Positions 8,030 to 14,493 of a stretch of DNA of 14,493 nucleotides are shown here, one piece after another (position 1 is the stretch's first letter; every line of letters begins with the position of its first letter). Origin of the DNA: Clostridiales bacterium (GTDB taxonomy: Bacteria > Bacillota > Clostridia > Oscillospirales > CAG-382). The stretch covers positions 151,667 through 166,159 of the forward strand of contig DMMZ01000027.1 of the NCBI GenBank assembly GCA_003452915.1, read 5' to 3'. The notes under the pieces are model-generated. The model was not told the DNA's origin. It saw only the letters and a program-made list of their open reading frames with translations, and made no database searches. The position numbers and the translations under genes are program-made.

Positions 8030-8959
8030 TTATTTTATTGCTGGAGGAGTTACCGAATTCAAAATCTTGTCAAGCACCCATTTAAGTCCTTTTTTTGATT
8101 CCTCACCTTCAGGAGTAAGCTTAATACGATGTGCAATGCAATCGTAGAAAAATAACTGAACATCCTCGGGTATAACATAGTCCCTGCCCTGCACCCACGC
8201 TTCTGCTTTTGCCATTGAACTTAAGGCTAGAGAAGCACGAGGGCTGGCTCCCCATTGGATAAATTCATTATCCCTTGTAGCGCTTACAAGTTTGACTATA
8301 TATTCGAGTATTGTATTCGAAATATAAACCTTTTCAACTTCAGCTTTCATTTTCTCAAGTTCTTCTATTGAGACAATCTGTTTTACATTGTCAATCATAT
8401 TACCGTTTTGTTTTCTTTGCAGAATTTCCACTTCGCTTTGAGAACTCGGATAACCAATAGAAAGTTTAATCATAAAACGATCCATCTGAGAATCAGGTAA
8501 AAGCTGTGTTCCTGCCGCTCCGGTTGGATTTTGTGTTGCTATGACCATAAAAGGATTTGGAAGAGGATGTGAAATACCGTCGACAGTAACCTGGTTTTCT
8601 TCCATAGCCTCAAGTAAAGCTGCTTGTGTTCGGCTGGTCGCTCTGTTGAGCTCATCAGCAAGGAAAAGGTTGCATATAATTGCACCTTTCTTATATTCCA
8701 TTTCACCTGTATCTTTTTTAACCATCGAGAAACCTACTATATCAGATGCCAGAACGTCGGGAGTAAACTGCATACGGTTGTAATCAAGCGCCAGAGCTTT
8801 TGAAAAAGCCAGAGCCATCGTTGTTTTTCCTACACCAGGAATATCCTCTAAAAGAATATGTCCCCCTGCAAGAATAGCAAGATAAACCCTGACAAGAACC
8901 TTATCCTTTCCAATAATCGCCTTTTTAACTTCACCTATGATCTCTTTGGATTTATTCAT
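8030..8959 (-). CDS. MoxR-family AAA+ ATPase
   Basis: This 309-residue cytosolic AAA+ ATPase would act as a chaperone-like factor for its operon partners. Visible motifs are Walker A EDIPGVGKTT (38-47), Walker B LFLADE (98-103), sensor 1 around ATQNPTGAAG (141-150), the arginine-finger region MDRF (159-162) and sensor 2 GASPRAS (237-243). The length fits the MoxR family. The start is set at 8959 because AGGAGAG lies 6 nt upstream. A longer frame reaching 9040 would begin between the -35 and -10 of the promoter, so its ATG would not be transcribed from it. moxR is the first gene of the operon with DUF58 and the transglutaminase. MoxR-DUF58 pairs are linked in the literature to metal-centre insertion, stress tolerance or envelope functions; none can be chosen here. 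Confidence 0.92.
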   Translation of the reverse strand: MNKSKEIIGEVKKAIIGKDKVLVRVYLAILAGGHILLEDIPGVGKTTMALAFSKALALDYNRMQFTPDVLASDIVGFSMVKKDTGEMEYKKGAIICNLFLADELNRATSRTQAALLEAMEENQVTVDGISHPLPNPFMVIATQNPTGAAGTQLLPDSQMDRFMIKLSIGYPSSQSEVEILQRKQNGNMIDNVKQIVSIEELEKMKAEVEKVYISNTILEYIVKLVSATRDNEFIQWGASPRASLALSSMAKAEAWVQGRDYVIPEDVQLFFYDCIAHRIKLTPEGEESKKGLKWVLDKILNSVTPPAIK

Positions 8960-9025
8960 TTTTTCTCTCCTGTTAATTTTAACAATATTTAAAATTATGT
9001 TTAATTTGATATCACAACGATTCTT

Positions 9026-9054
9026 ATTATAACAAATCATTTAGCATGTTTCAA
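9026..9054 (-). promoter_or_regulatory. Sigma-A promoter of the moxR operon
   Basis: On the minus strand TTGAAA (9054-9049) and TATAAT (9031-9026) are separated by 17 nt, a near-consensus housekeeping promoter. The predicted start, near 9019, leaves a leader of about 60 nt that ends in the AGGAGAG ribosome binding site of moxR. Confidence 0.7.
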
Positions 9055-9118
9055 TAGTTAAAAAATAATATTAATAAAATTGTTGTAATAAAAGTTAAAG
9101 CATTAATATTTAGTTATA

Positions 9119-9147
9119 TTGACAACTTTGGTAAGAAATGATATTCT
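9119..9147 (+). promoter_or_regulatory. Sigma-A promoter of the oxidoreductase-nagA pair
   Basis: TTGACA (9119-9124, exact consensus) and TATTCT (9142-9147) are separated by 17 nt. It is divergent from the moxR promoter, with about 65 bp of AT-rich DNA between the two -35 boxes. AAAAAAGGA upstream of the ATG at 9183 is the ribosome binding site. Confidence 0.6.
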
Positions 9148-9182
9148 TAATCAACCTACTAATCAAAAAAGGATATTTTTAA

Positions 9183-10223
9183 ATGGAAAAAATAAGAATA
9201 GGCATTGTTGGTGCAGGAAATATTGCGACCTCAGCTCATCTGCCTGCATACCAGAGTTGTAAAAACGTTGAAGTTTCTGCAATAGCAGACATAAATTTCA
9301 ATCGAGCTAAATTAGCTGCACAAAAGTATAATATTCCGCTTGTATTTTCATCTGTCGAGGAAATGCTTGCAGGTGCGGAAATAGATGCGGTTGACATATG
9401 TGTTTGGAATAACGCACATTCGGATGTTGCAATTACTGCGGCAAAAGCAGGAAAGCATATTCTTTGCGAAAAACCAATGGCTATTGATTTTGAACATGCA
9501 CTGTTAATGGAGGAAGCTGTTAATAAGGCAGGCGTTATATTTATGCTTGCTGTACCCGGAAGGTTTGCAGCTCCTAATATGATGGTGCGTGAGCTGTTTG
9601 AAAAAGGTGAGCTTGGTGAGGTTTATTACGCCAAGACAGCATATATAAGACGGCGTGGAACACCTAGCGGCTGGTTTACGGATAAAAAAACCTCAGGCGG
9701 TGGACCTATCATAGATATCGGTGTACATCGAATCGATGCTGCTTGGTATCTTATGGGTAATCCGAAGCCTGTCCGTGTCAGCGCTGCTACTTCAAGTAAA
9801 ATCGGTAATTATAATACAAAAGGTGTGAGCCGATGGGTAGGAACAGAATGTCCCGACAACTGTTTTAATACAGAGGATTCGGGTGCAGGAGTTATACATT
9901 TCGATAACGGTGCTATCTTGTTCTTTGAAACAAGTTGGGCGATAAACGGCCCCGAACATTCAGATACGCAAATTTGCGGGACAAAAGCAGGTGTAACTTT
10001 AGATCCGCTAACCATATATGGTGAAAGAAACGAATATCTGAGCAACGACATTCTTACTGTTGCAAAGAACGACAATCCCTTTTTAAACGAAATTACACAT
10101 TTTGCAGATTGTGTTATTAATAATAAAAAACCTAGATACCCGTTGGAACAAGCAGTCTTAATGCAAAAAATGATCCAAGGTATTTACGACTCCGCAAGGC
10201 TTAGGAAAGAAATTGAATTATAA
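9183..10223 (+). CDS. Gfo/Idh/MocA family NAD(P)-dependent oxidoreductase
   Basis: This soluble dehydrogenase has 346 residues, normal for the family. The N-terminal Rossmann fold shows IGIVGAGNIA (6-15) for the dinucleotide; CEKPMAI (95-101) carries the conserved EKP with catalytic K97; and the C-terminal substrate domain contains GGPIIDIGVHRID (173-185), where D178 and H182 match the usual catalytic Asp and His. Family members oxidise or reduce sugars, inositols or sugar-like compounds, and some open glycosidic or anhydro-sugar bonds through a transient keto form. A nagA gene starts 18 bp downstream, so an N-acetyl amino sugar or derivative is a reasonable substrate guess. A Cys-containing insert around TECPDNCF (221-228) precedes the beta-sheet return and may shape the active site. 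The exact substrate cannot be read from sequence. Confidence 0.9.
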   Translation: MEKIRIGIVGAGNIATSAHLPAYQSCKNVEVSAIADINFNRAKLAAQKYNIPLVFSSVEEMLAGAEIDAVDICVWNNAHSDVAITAAKAGKHILCEKPMAIDFEHALLMEEAVNKAGVIFMLAVPGRFAAPNMMVRELFEKGELGEVYYAKTAYIRRRGTPSGWFTDKKTSGGGPIIDIGVHRIDAAWYLMGNPKPVRVSAATSSKIGNYNTKGVSRWVGTECPDNCFNTEDSGAGVIHFDNGAILFFETSWAINGPEHSDTQICGTKAGVTLDPLTIYGERNEYLSNDILTVAKNDNPFLNEITHFADCVINNKKPRYPLEQAVLMQKMIQGIYDSARLRKEIEL

Positions 10224-10241
10224 GGACTCGGTATAAAATTT

Positions 10242-11372
10242 ATGGTATTAAAAAATGGAACAATACTTAACGAAAACTTTAAACTTATAAAATCAGATAT
10301 AGAAATAAAAGAAGATAAAATAACAAGAATTGACACTAAAATAGATAATAATACTGATCTTATTGATGTTACAGGAATGTATGTTTTACCGGGATTCATT
10401 GATACACATATGCATGGTGCTTATGGTGAACGTTTTAATGATAGCGATCCTGATATTGATAAAATTACTACTTTTCTGGCAACAAAAGGTATTACAACCA
10501 TTGCCGCAACAACAGCTTCTGATGACTTTAATCATCTTTTACATCAGTTTGACGATATTGTATCAGCTATTGAAAATGGTAATTGCGGAGCAAAAATAGC
10601 AGGAATCCATGCAGAAGGACCTTTTATAAACAAAAAGTTAAAAGGTGCGATGACCGAGGAATACATTATAAACCCTACTAAGGAAAAAATCGAACAAATG
10701 CTATGTCATTGTAAAAACTATTTAAAAATTATTACTATTGCACCCGAGATCGAAAACGCAAAGGAAGCTATTACTTTGTTTGTTAATAACGATGTAAAAG
10801 TTTCGATAGGTCACACTAACGCAACACTAGCGGAAGCTGAGGATGGAATAAAATGGGGTGCTTCACAATCTACACATACCTTTAATGCGATGCGTCCGTA
10901 TAATCACAGAGAACCGGGAGTTTTAGGTTCTGTTTTAACCAATCCAAAAATAAAGTGTGAGATGATTTGCGATTTCGTGCATCTTCACCCAAAGACGATT
11001 GAATTCATTTACCAAATTAAAGGTGTTGACAATATCAACATAGTCAGCGATTCGGGACATACGGCAGGTACGAACCTAACAGAATTCATGGTTTCAGGTG
11101 TAATGCGTTATGTTAAAGATGGTATTGTGTGTCTTGCGGACGGAACAATAGCAGGTAGTACAAAAACACTTCTTGAGGGAGTTCAGAATCTTGTGAGTAT
11201 AGGTATTCCCCTTGAGGATGTAGCAAAAATGGCTTCTCTTAACCCTGCAAAATCTCTTGGAATAGATTGCGAAACAGGAACAATAACAGTTGGGAAATTT
11301 GCAGATATTGTTGTTTTAGATAAAGATTTACAGGTAAAATACACTTTTGTGAACGGTAAATTATTTAAGTAA
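10242..11372 (+). CDS. nagA: N-acetylglucosamine-6-phosphate deacetylase
   Basis: NagA removes acetate from GlcNAc-6-phosphate to give glucosamine-6-phosphate for glycolysis or wall precursor recycling. This 376-residue protein shows the amidohydrolase TIM-barrel motifs: GFIDTHMHGAYG with H56 and H58, HAEGPF with metal ligand E125, GHTNAT with H191, THTFNAM with H212, and IVSDSGH with the catalytic Asp D270. ADGTIAGS and the flanking beta-sandwich also fit. The closest E. coli residues are E131, H195, H216 and D273. HMHG keeps the HxH pair although many Firmicute NagA proteins bind only one metal. The gene follows the oxidoreductase closely, but its AAGGA overlaps the previous stop and lies 15 nt from the ATG, a long spacing that suggests weak or coupled translation. 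No nagB or transporter is in the window. Confidence 0.92.
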   Translation: MVLKNGTILNENFKLIKSDIEIKEDKITRIDTKIDNNTDLIDVTGMYVLPGFIDTHMHGAYGERFNDSDPDIDKITTFLATKGITTIAATTASDDFNHLLHQFDDIVSAIENGNCGAKIAGIHAEGPFINKKLKGAMTEEYIINPTKEKIEQMLCHCKNYLKIITIAPEIENAKEAITLFVNNDVKVSIGHTNATLAEAEDGIKWGASQSTHTFNAMRPYNHREPGVLGSVLTNPKIKCEMICDFVHLHPKTIEFIYQIKGVDNINIVSDSGHTAGTNLTEFMVSGVMRYVKDGIVCLADGTIAGSTKTLLEGVQNLVSIGIPLEDVAKMASLNPAKSLGIDCETGTITVGKFADIVVLDKDLQVKYTFVNGKLFK

Positions 11373-11382
11373 TTTATTTATT

Positions 11383-11484
11383 ACATCAAAAAGAAGTGGT
11401 ATTCTTTATTGCAAAGATAAAGGTGACAGAGTAAATATCGGCGGTAAAGCAGTGTGTTATTCAATTGGTGAAATATTAATATAA
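11383..11484 (+). pseudogene. Remnant C-terminus of a PhzF-family protein
   Basis: The frame reads about 33 residues to a TAA at 11482-11484, with KRSGILYCKDKGDRV and GGKAVCYSIGEI visible. This matches, from family knowledge, the extreme C-terminus of PhzF-like isomerases in Clostridia, where similar KRGGTLYC, GDRV and GKAVLY wording is common. There is no start codon with a ribosome binding site, and the catalytic N-terminal two thirds are missing. The fragment begins about 10 bp after the nagA stop, so it looks like a scar where the neighbouring DNA was inserted or the original gene deleted. The frame is still intact with no internal stop, so decay may be recent. Assignment rests on recall rather than alignment. 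Confidence 0.55.
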
Positions 11485-11591
11485 AATTTTGATCTAGCTT
11501 ATTATACAAAACTAATATTAATTTTTAATTCTTATTCATTTTTCACGTTTTAATCATATAATATAATATATTATAACTAAGGAATGATTAT
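11485..11591 (+). promoter_or_regulatory. AT-rich upstream region and tentative promoter of the b5-domain gene
   Basis: Two overlapping TATAAT hexamers (11557-11562 and 11562-11567) lie upstream of the gene, and the second opens a 14-bp perfect palindrome TATAATATATTATA (11562-11575). No convincing -35 is visible; TTCATT at 11535-11540 is the best candidate with 16-nt spacing. AAGGA at 11579-11583 is the ribosome binding site, 8 nt before the ATG. No other gene is evident here. Confidence 0.35.
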
Positions 11592-12194
11592 ATGAATAGA
11601 AATGATATGACAGAAAGTCTTGTACTTAAAACAATAGCGGAAATCAAACATGATGTTGAAATGTATAATTCCTCTCGTTATAGAGGAATACATATGGGAA
11701 AGCTGCTGGAGAAAATAAACTTACTCGAAAAAGCTGTATTGTTACAAGGAATTAGTGTACAGGGAACAATACAACCTCCTCAACAAACCGAAACTCCACG
11801 ACAACCTATACAGCCACAACCACCTATACAACAGCGACCGCCTATGCAACCGCAACCGCCGATGCAACCACAACCGCCTATACAACAGCGACCACCAATA
11901 CAACAGCAACCGATGCAACCTCCTGATACCAACAATAACAAAAAAGATGATATACCAGACAGAACTTTTACTCTTGAGGAGCTTTCAAAATGCACCGGAA
12001 GAGATGGAAGTCCGGTGTGTGTAGCCCTAAACGGAATTGTTTATGATGTGAGTGGCACAGTACTTTGGAGAGAAGGTTTACATTTTGGTTTACCTGCCGG
12101 ACGTGACCTCACTATTGAATTTAATGCTTGTCATTCTAATCAACTTCCGCTTAAAATTATGAAACCTATTGGTAGATTAGAAGTAACAAACTAA
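11592..12194 (+). CDS. Small protein with Pro/Gln hexapeptide repeat and cytochrome-b5-like domain
   Basis: This 200-residue protein has three parts. Residues 1-60 are probably helical with no signal peptide or membrane segment. Residues about 61-112 are Pro/Gln-rich, with six hexapeptides of the PPIQQR/PPMQPQ type (71-106), likely an extended linker. Residues about 124-198 match a cytochrome-b5-like heme/steroid-binding domain, with FTLEELS at its start, VALNGIVYDVS in the middle and GRDLTIEF near the end. The two histidines in the usual heme-ligand places appear to be H164 (GLHFG, instead of the classic HPGG) and H181 (ACHS). Heme binding is therefore possible but not certain; related domains bind other small hydrophobic ligands. 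The gene stands alone with its own promoter region and terminator and converges on the subtilisin genes. The function is unknown, and it is most likely a soluble redox or ligand-binding protein. Confidence 0.8.
   Translation: MNRNDMTESLVLKTIAEIKHDVEMYNSSRYRGIHMGKLLEKINLLEKAVLLQGISVQGTIQPPQQTETPRQPIQPQPPIQQRPPMQPQPPMQPQPPIQQRPPIQQQPMQPPDTNNNKKDDIPDRTFTLEELSKCTGRDGSPVCVALNGIVYDVSGTVLWREGLHFGLPAGRDLTIEFNACHSNQLPLKIMKPIGRLEVTN
11802..11909 (+). repeat. Six 18-bp imperfect tandem repeats encoding Pro/Gln hexapeptides
   Basis: Six in-frame 18-nt units encode QPIQPQ, PPIQQR, PPMQPQ, PPMQPQ, PPIQQR and PPIQQQ. Third-codon positions vary between units, so the array is not freshly duplicated. It lies inside the b5-domain gene. 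Confidence 0.85.
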
Positions 12195-12200
12195 AAACGT

Positions 12201-12228
12201 AGCGAAGAATAATTTTTTATTCTTCGCT
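12201..12228. terminator. Bidirectional intrinsic terminator
   Basis: A 12-bp perfect stem (AGCGAAGAATAA, 12201-12212, with 12217-12228) encloses a TTTT loop. T-rich DNA follows on the plus strand, and a TTTTT run follows on the minus strand (from the AAAAA just after the b5-gene stop). It serves the b5-domain gene and the convergent subtilisin gene. Confidence 0.85.
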
Positions 12229-12239
12229 CGATTTATTTT

Positions 12240-13955
12240 TTATTCTCTCATAAGATTAAAGGTATTAATAAGATTTAACTTACCATATCCCCATTGCGAA
12301 TTTGGGTATATTAAGCCACTTTCACGCTCACACCCTCTGATAATAAAAGCTCTCGCTTGAAAAGTGCTCATCGATCTGTTATTTCCCTCAACAATTCCCC
12401 ATTGAAGTAATAAAGCACATGCTCCTGTTGCAATAGCAGTCGATACGCTTGTTCCGGTCATTGTTCCGTTTCCTGTTGGATATACTCCTCCCACATTTAC
12501 TCCGGGTGCAACAAAATCAGGAGATATTTTGGGTAGTCTTGTTGGACCCCATGAGGTATTTGTATATAAACTATTTGTACTGCTGTTATATGCACCGCAA
12601 GTAATTGTTCCTATTGATGTTGCAGGAACTACTATTGTGGTATAAGGTGTTGGTGTTAAGAATTCTACATTGGGAGAAACAAACCCTGTTATCGGTAGCC
12701 AGGAATGAAACTCACCGTCAATAATAATATCCCCATGAACCGTTATTGTCCATACACCCGGAGCAGCATCTATTATTCTGACAGTAGTTAACTGACTGCC
12801 GCTTTGTTCCAAAGGAAAAAAATACGATACAATTAATGTTGATCTTTCCAAGACTAATCTTGATCTGGTAATCGATCCCGACTTTGCGGGAATTCTTTCC
12901 AAAACTTCTCCTGTCGGGGATCTTATTGATATTGAAAGCCTGTCAGAAGGTGCGTTATATATGGTTACAAAAATATTTCCTGCATTCTGACCAACCCGAA
13001 TATCTATAGGTGCAGTTGCACCTTGTTCTGCTATAATTCCTTGCATATGATGCCTTGCCTGACTTTCGTTACCGGCAGCAGTACAAATACAAACTCCGGT
13101 TTGAGTTGCAACGAGACCCAGATATTCCTCGGTTATTGTGAATCCGTCATGACCACCTAAGTTAGTGCCTAAACCAATACAAATAGCAACTGGGCGATTG
13201 AGCTGTTGTGCTTTTTTTATTATGTATTCTATTCCTAATATTAATGAGATTGTATCATAAGCGTTTTCCTGTTCCGGTGGTATTAGTAGATAATCGCGAA
13301 TAAATTGTTTAGCATTTTTTAATTTTACAACTATCAATTCAGATTCTGGTGCAGCACCAATAATTTCGCCATCATCTCGCCCGGCAGCAATTGATGCTAT
13401 AAATGTCCCGTGACCTACCGTATCCTGTGACGGGACAATATCAAACGGATTTTCTGCTTTAAGAGCATTGTCAATCTGTTCTTTTGTATATTCCGTTCCT
13501 ATAAAAAAACCCTCCGGAGGTGTGCTTGTTATAGTCTGATCATATAAATATTGAATTTTACTTGTACCGTCTTCATATCTAAATGCATTTTTTGTATAAT
13601 CAATTCCTGTATCAACAATTCCTATTAAAACACCATTTCCTTTTAAATCCAAGAACGGCTGCTCCTGTACTTGAATTATTCCAGCTGCTTCAAGACTTTC
13701 ACGACCGAGCAGACCTAAAACTAATGGTATTGTATTGGGAATACTGGTTCTGAGTTCCCGTATTAATTCATCAATATAATTAGCACCTACATGAACAATT
13801 AAAAATCTATCACCCACTGTTTGTGATACTCTGATCTGAGGTCTTTCTCTTAAAAACTCATTAAAATACTCGCTATCTCTAAAAATTAAATCAATTGTAT
13901 TGGGGTTATTAATAAAATTTAACAGATCATCATTTTCATTGGCATTTCCATTCAT
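12240..13955 (-). CDS. CspB-like subtilisin (S8 family serine protease), complete
   Basis: This 571-residue protease has an N-terminal pro-region (about 1-95) without a signal peptide, then a subtilisin fold with an intact triad: D115 in IGIVDTGIDY, H182 in DTVGHGT and S503 in GTSVSTA. The oxyanion-hole Asn is probably N296 in AAGNES. Residues about 315-430, between the Asn and Ser motifs, are beta-rich and lie where CspB-type proteases carry an inserted jelly-roll domain. In Clostridium perfringens, CspB cleaves the SleC zymogen during spore germination; here the resemblance is in architecture and no sporulation gene is nearby, so the role is open. The ATG follows AAAGGTGG. A close paralogue lies 35 bp upstream with no promoter or terminator between, so this is probably the second gene of an operon. 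Confidence 0.92.
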   Translation of the reverse strand: MNGNANENDDLLNFINNPNTIDLIFRDSEYFNEFLRERPQIRVSQTVGDRFLIVHVGANYIDELIRELRTSIPNTIPLVLGLLGRESLEAAGIIQVQEQPFLDLKGNGVLIGIVDTGIDYTKNAFRYEDGTSKIQYLYDQTITSTPPEGFFIGTEYTKEQIDNALKAENPFDIVPSQDTVGHGTFIASIAAGRDDGEIIGAAPESELIVVKLKNAKQFIRDYLLIPPEQENAYDTISLILGIEYIIKKAQQLNRPVAICIGLGTNLGGHDGFTITEEYLGLVATQTGVCICTAAGNESQARHHMQGIIAEQGATAPIDIRVGQNAGNIFVTIYNAPSDRLSISIRSPTGEVLERIPAKSGSITRSRLVLERSTLIVSYFFPLEQSGSQLTTVRIIDAAPGVWTITVHGDIIIDGEFHSWLPITGFVSPNVEFLTPTPYTTIVVPATSIGTITCGAYNSSTNSLYTNTSWGPTRLPKISPDFVAPGVNVGGVYPTGNGTMTGTSVSTAIATGACALLLQWGIVEGNNRSMSTFQARAFIIRGCERESGLIYPNSQWGYGKLNLINTFNLMRE

Positions 13956-13990
13956 CTATATTCCACCTTTAAAGTATTAAATAAGATATA

Positions 13991-14493
13991 TTATTGCCCT
14001 CTCATGAGGTTAAATGCTTGGATTAAGTTTAATCTGCCATAACCCCATTGTACATTTGGATAAGCAAGGTTTTTATCACGGACGCATCCTCTGATTAAAA
14101 ATGCCTTTGCATGAGATGTACTCATATACGGATCATTTCCTTCGATAATTCCCCATTGCAGCAGCAATGCGCATGCACCCGTTGTGATTGCCGCCGACAC
14201 GCTGGTTCCGCTCATTATACCCGGTCCGGTCGGAAATACTCCGCTTACATTTACTCCCGGTGCAACAAAATCAGGCGAAATCCTCGGCAGCCTTGTCGGT
14301 CCCCATGATGTTCTTGGATATAAGCTGTTTGTGAAATTATTATACGCTCCACACGTAATAACTATGAACGAGGTTGCCGGTACAACTATTGTATAATTAG
14401 GCGAAGGTGCTGTAAATTCAACATTCGGCGAAACAAAACCTGTAATAGGCAGCCAAGCGTGAAAGGTTCCGTCAAGAACAATATCGCCGTATA
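13991..14493 (-). CDS. Second CspB-like subtilisin, partial (N-terminus outside window)
   Basis: The frame is open from the right edge to a TAA at 13991-13993, giving the last 166 residues or so. It matches the neighbouring subtilisin almost position for position: the end of the jelly-roll insert, WLPITGFVSPNVEF, SWGPTRLP, ISPDFVAPGVNV, the catalytic Ser in GTSVSAA, GACALLLQWGI and a C-terminus ending NLMRGQ instead of NLMRE. Asp and His lie outside the window. An internal ATG at 14215 is not the start, because homology continues upstream of it. The third positions are visibly richer in G and C than in the neighbour, so the pair is not a recent exact duplication. It is probably the first of two co-transcribed genes. 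Confidence 0.93.
   Translation of the reverse strand, partial: YGDIVLDGTFHAWLPITGFVSPNVEFTAPSPNYTIVVPATSFIVITCGAYNNFTNSLYPRTSWGPTRLPRISPDFVAPGVNVSGVFPTGPGIMSGTSVSAAITTGACALLLQWGIIEGNDPYMSTSHAKAFLIRGCVRDKNLAYPNVQWGYGRLNLIQAFNLMRGQ

Noticed and set aside
8960..9040. N-terminal extension of MoxR from an ATG at 9040
   Set aside because: That ATG lies between the -35 and -10 of the moxR promoter, and AGGAGAG precedes the ATG at 8959.
11802..11909. CRISPR-like array
   Set aside because: Units are 18 nt, in frame, directly adjacent and without spacers, so they are coding repeats.
11755..12024. Plus-strand 89-aa frame and the Cys/Gly-rich minus-strand frame at 11780-11995
   Set aside because: Both are translations of the Pro/Gln repeat in other frames; the Cys/Gly repeat is an artefact.
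14111..14396. Two plus-strand frames over the partial subtilisin
   Set aside because: They are antisense to a clear protease C-terminus with the catalytic Ser motif.

Overview
The window looks like chromosomal DNA of a low-GC Gram-positive bacterium of the Clostridia, most likely a gut-type Oscillospirales/Ruminococcus relative. The evidence is AT-rich codon use and intergenic DNA, strong AGGAGG-type ribosome binding sites, sigma-A-like promoters with 17-nt spacers, a YkpA/YbiT-type ABC-F protein and CspB-like subtilisins. The lineage is an inference from gene content; no rRNA or tRNA gene was seen.

Layout. (1) 1-820, minus: a partial radical SAM gene of the Tes/MJ0619 family, running off the left edge. 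It has only a GTG start. (2) 821-1108: a divergent promoter region plus a long structured 5' leader. (3) 1109-4494, plus: a DEAD-box RNA helicase of the CsdA/DbpA type followed 29 bp later by an ABC-F ATPase, probably a two-gene RNA/ribosome-related operon. It ends in a perfect 23-bp-stem terminator shared with the convergent genes. (4) 4545-8959, minus: the operon moxR, DUF58, TgpA-like membrane transglutaminase, a well-known envelope-associated trio, read from a strong promoter at about 9050-9026. (5) 9183-11372, plus: a Gfo/Idh/MocA oxidoreductase and an N-acetylglucosamine-6-phosphate deacetylase (nagA), an amino-sugar pair with its own promoter. (6) 11373-11484: a short in-frame remnant of the C-terminus of a PhzF-family protein directly after nagA. 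(7) 11592-12194, plus: a small protein with a Pro/Gln hexapeptide repeat and a cytochrome-b5-like domain, closed by a bidirectional terminator. (8) 12240-14493, minus: two tandem CspB-like subtilisins, the downstream one complete and the upstream one cut by the right edge.

How the genes work together. The helicase and ABC-F protein both act on RNA or ribosomes, and the long leader suggests post-transcriptional control of the pair. In the second operon the MoxR AAA+ ATPase probably acts on the DUF58 protein and the transglutaminase carries out an outside-facing reaction. The oxidoreductase/NagA pair points to use of an N-acetylated amino sugar. The tandem proteases have complete visible catalytic residues but no signal peptide.

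No CRISPR array, insertion sequence, prophage or clear multi-gene defence system is visible. The best leads are the bacterial Tes-like radical SAM protein, the b5-domain protein, the ABC-F protein whose unusual motifs fall in one composite ATP site, the helicase leader and the PhzF scar.
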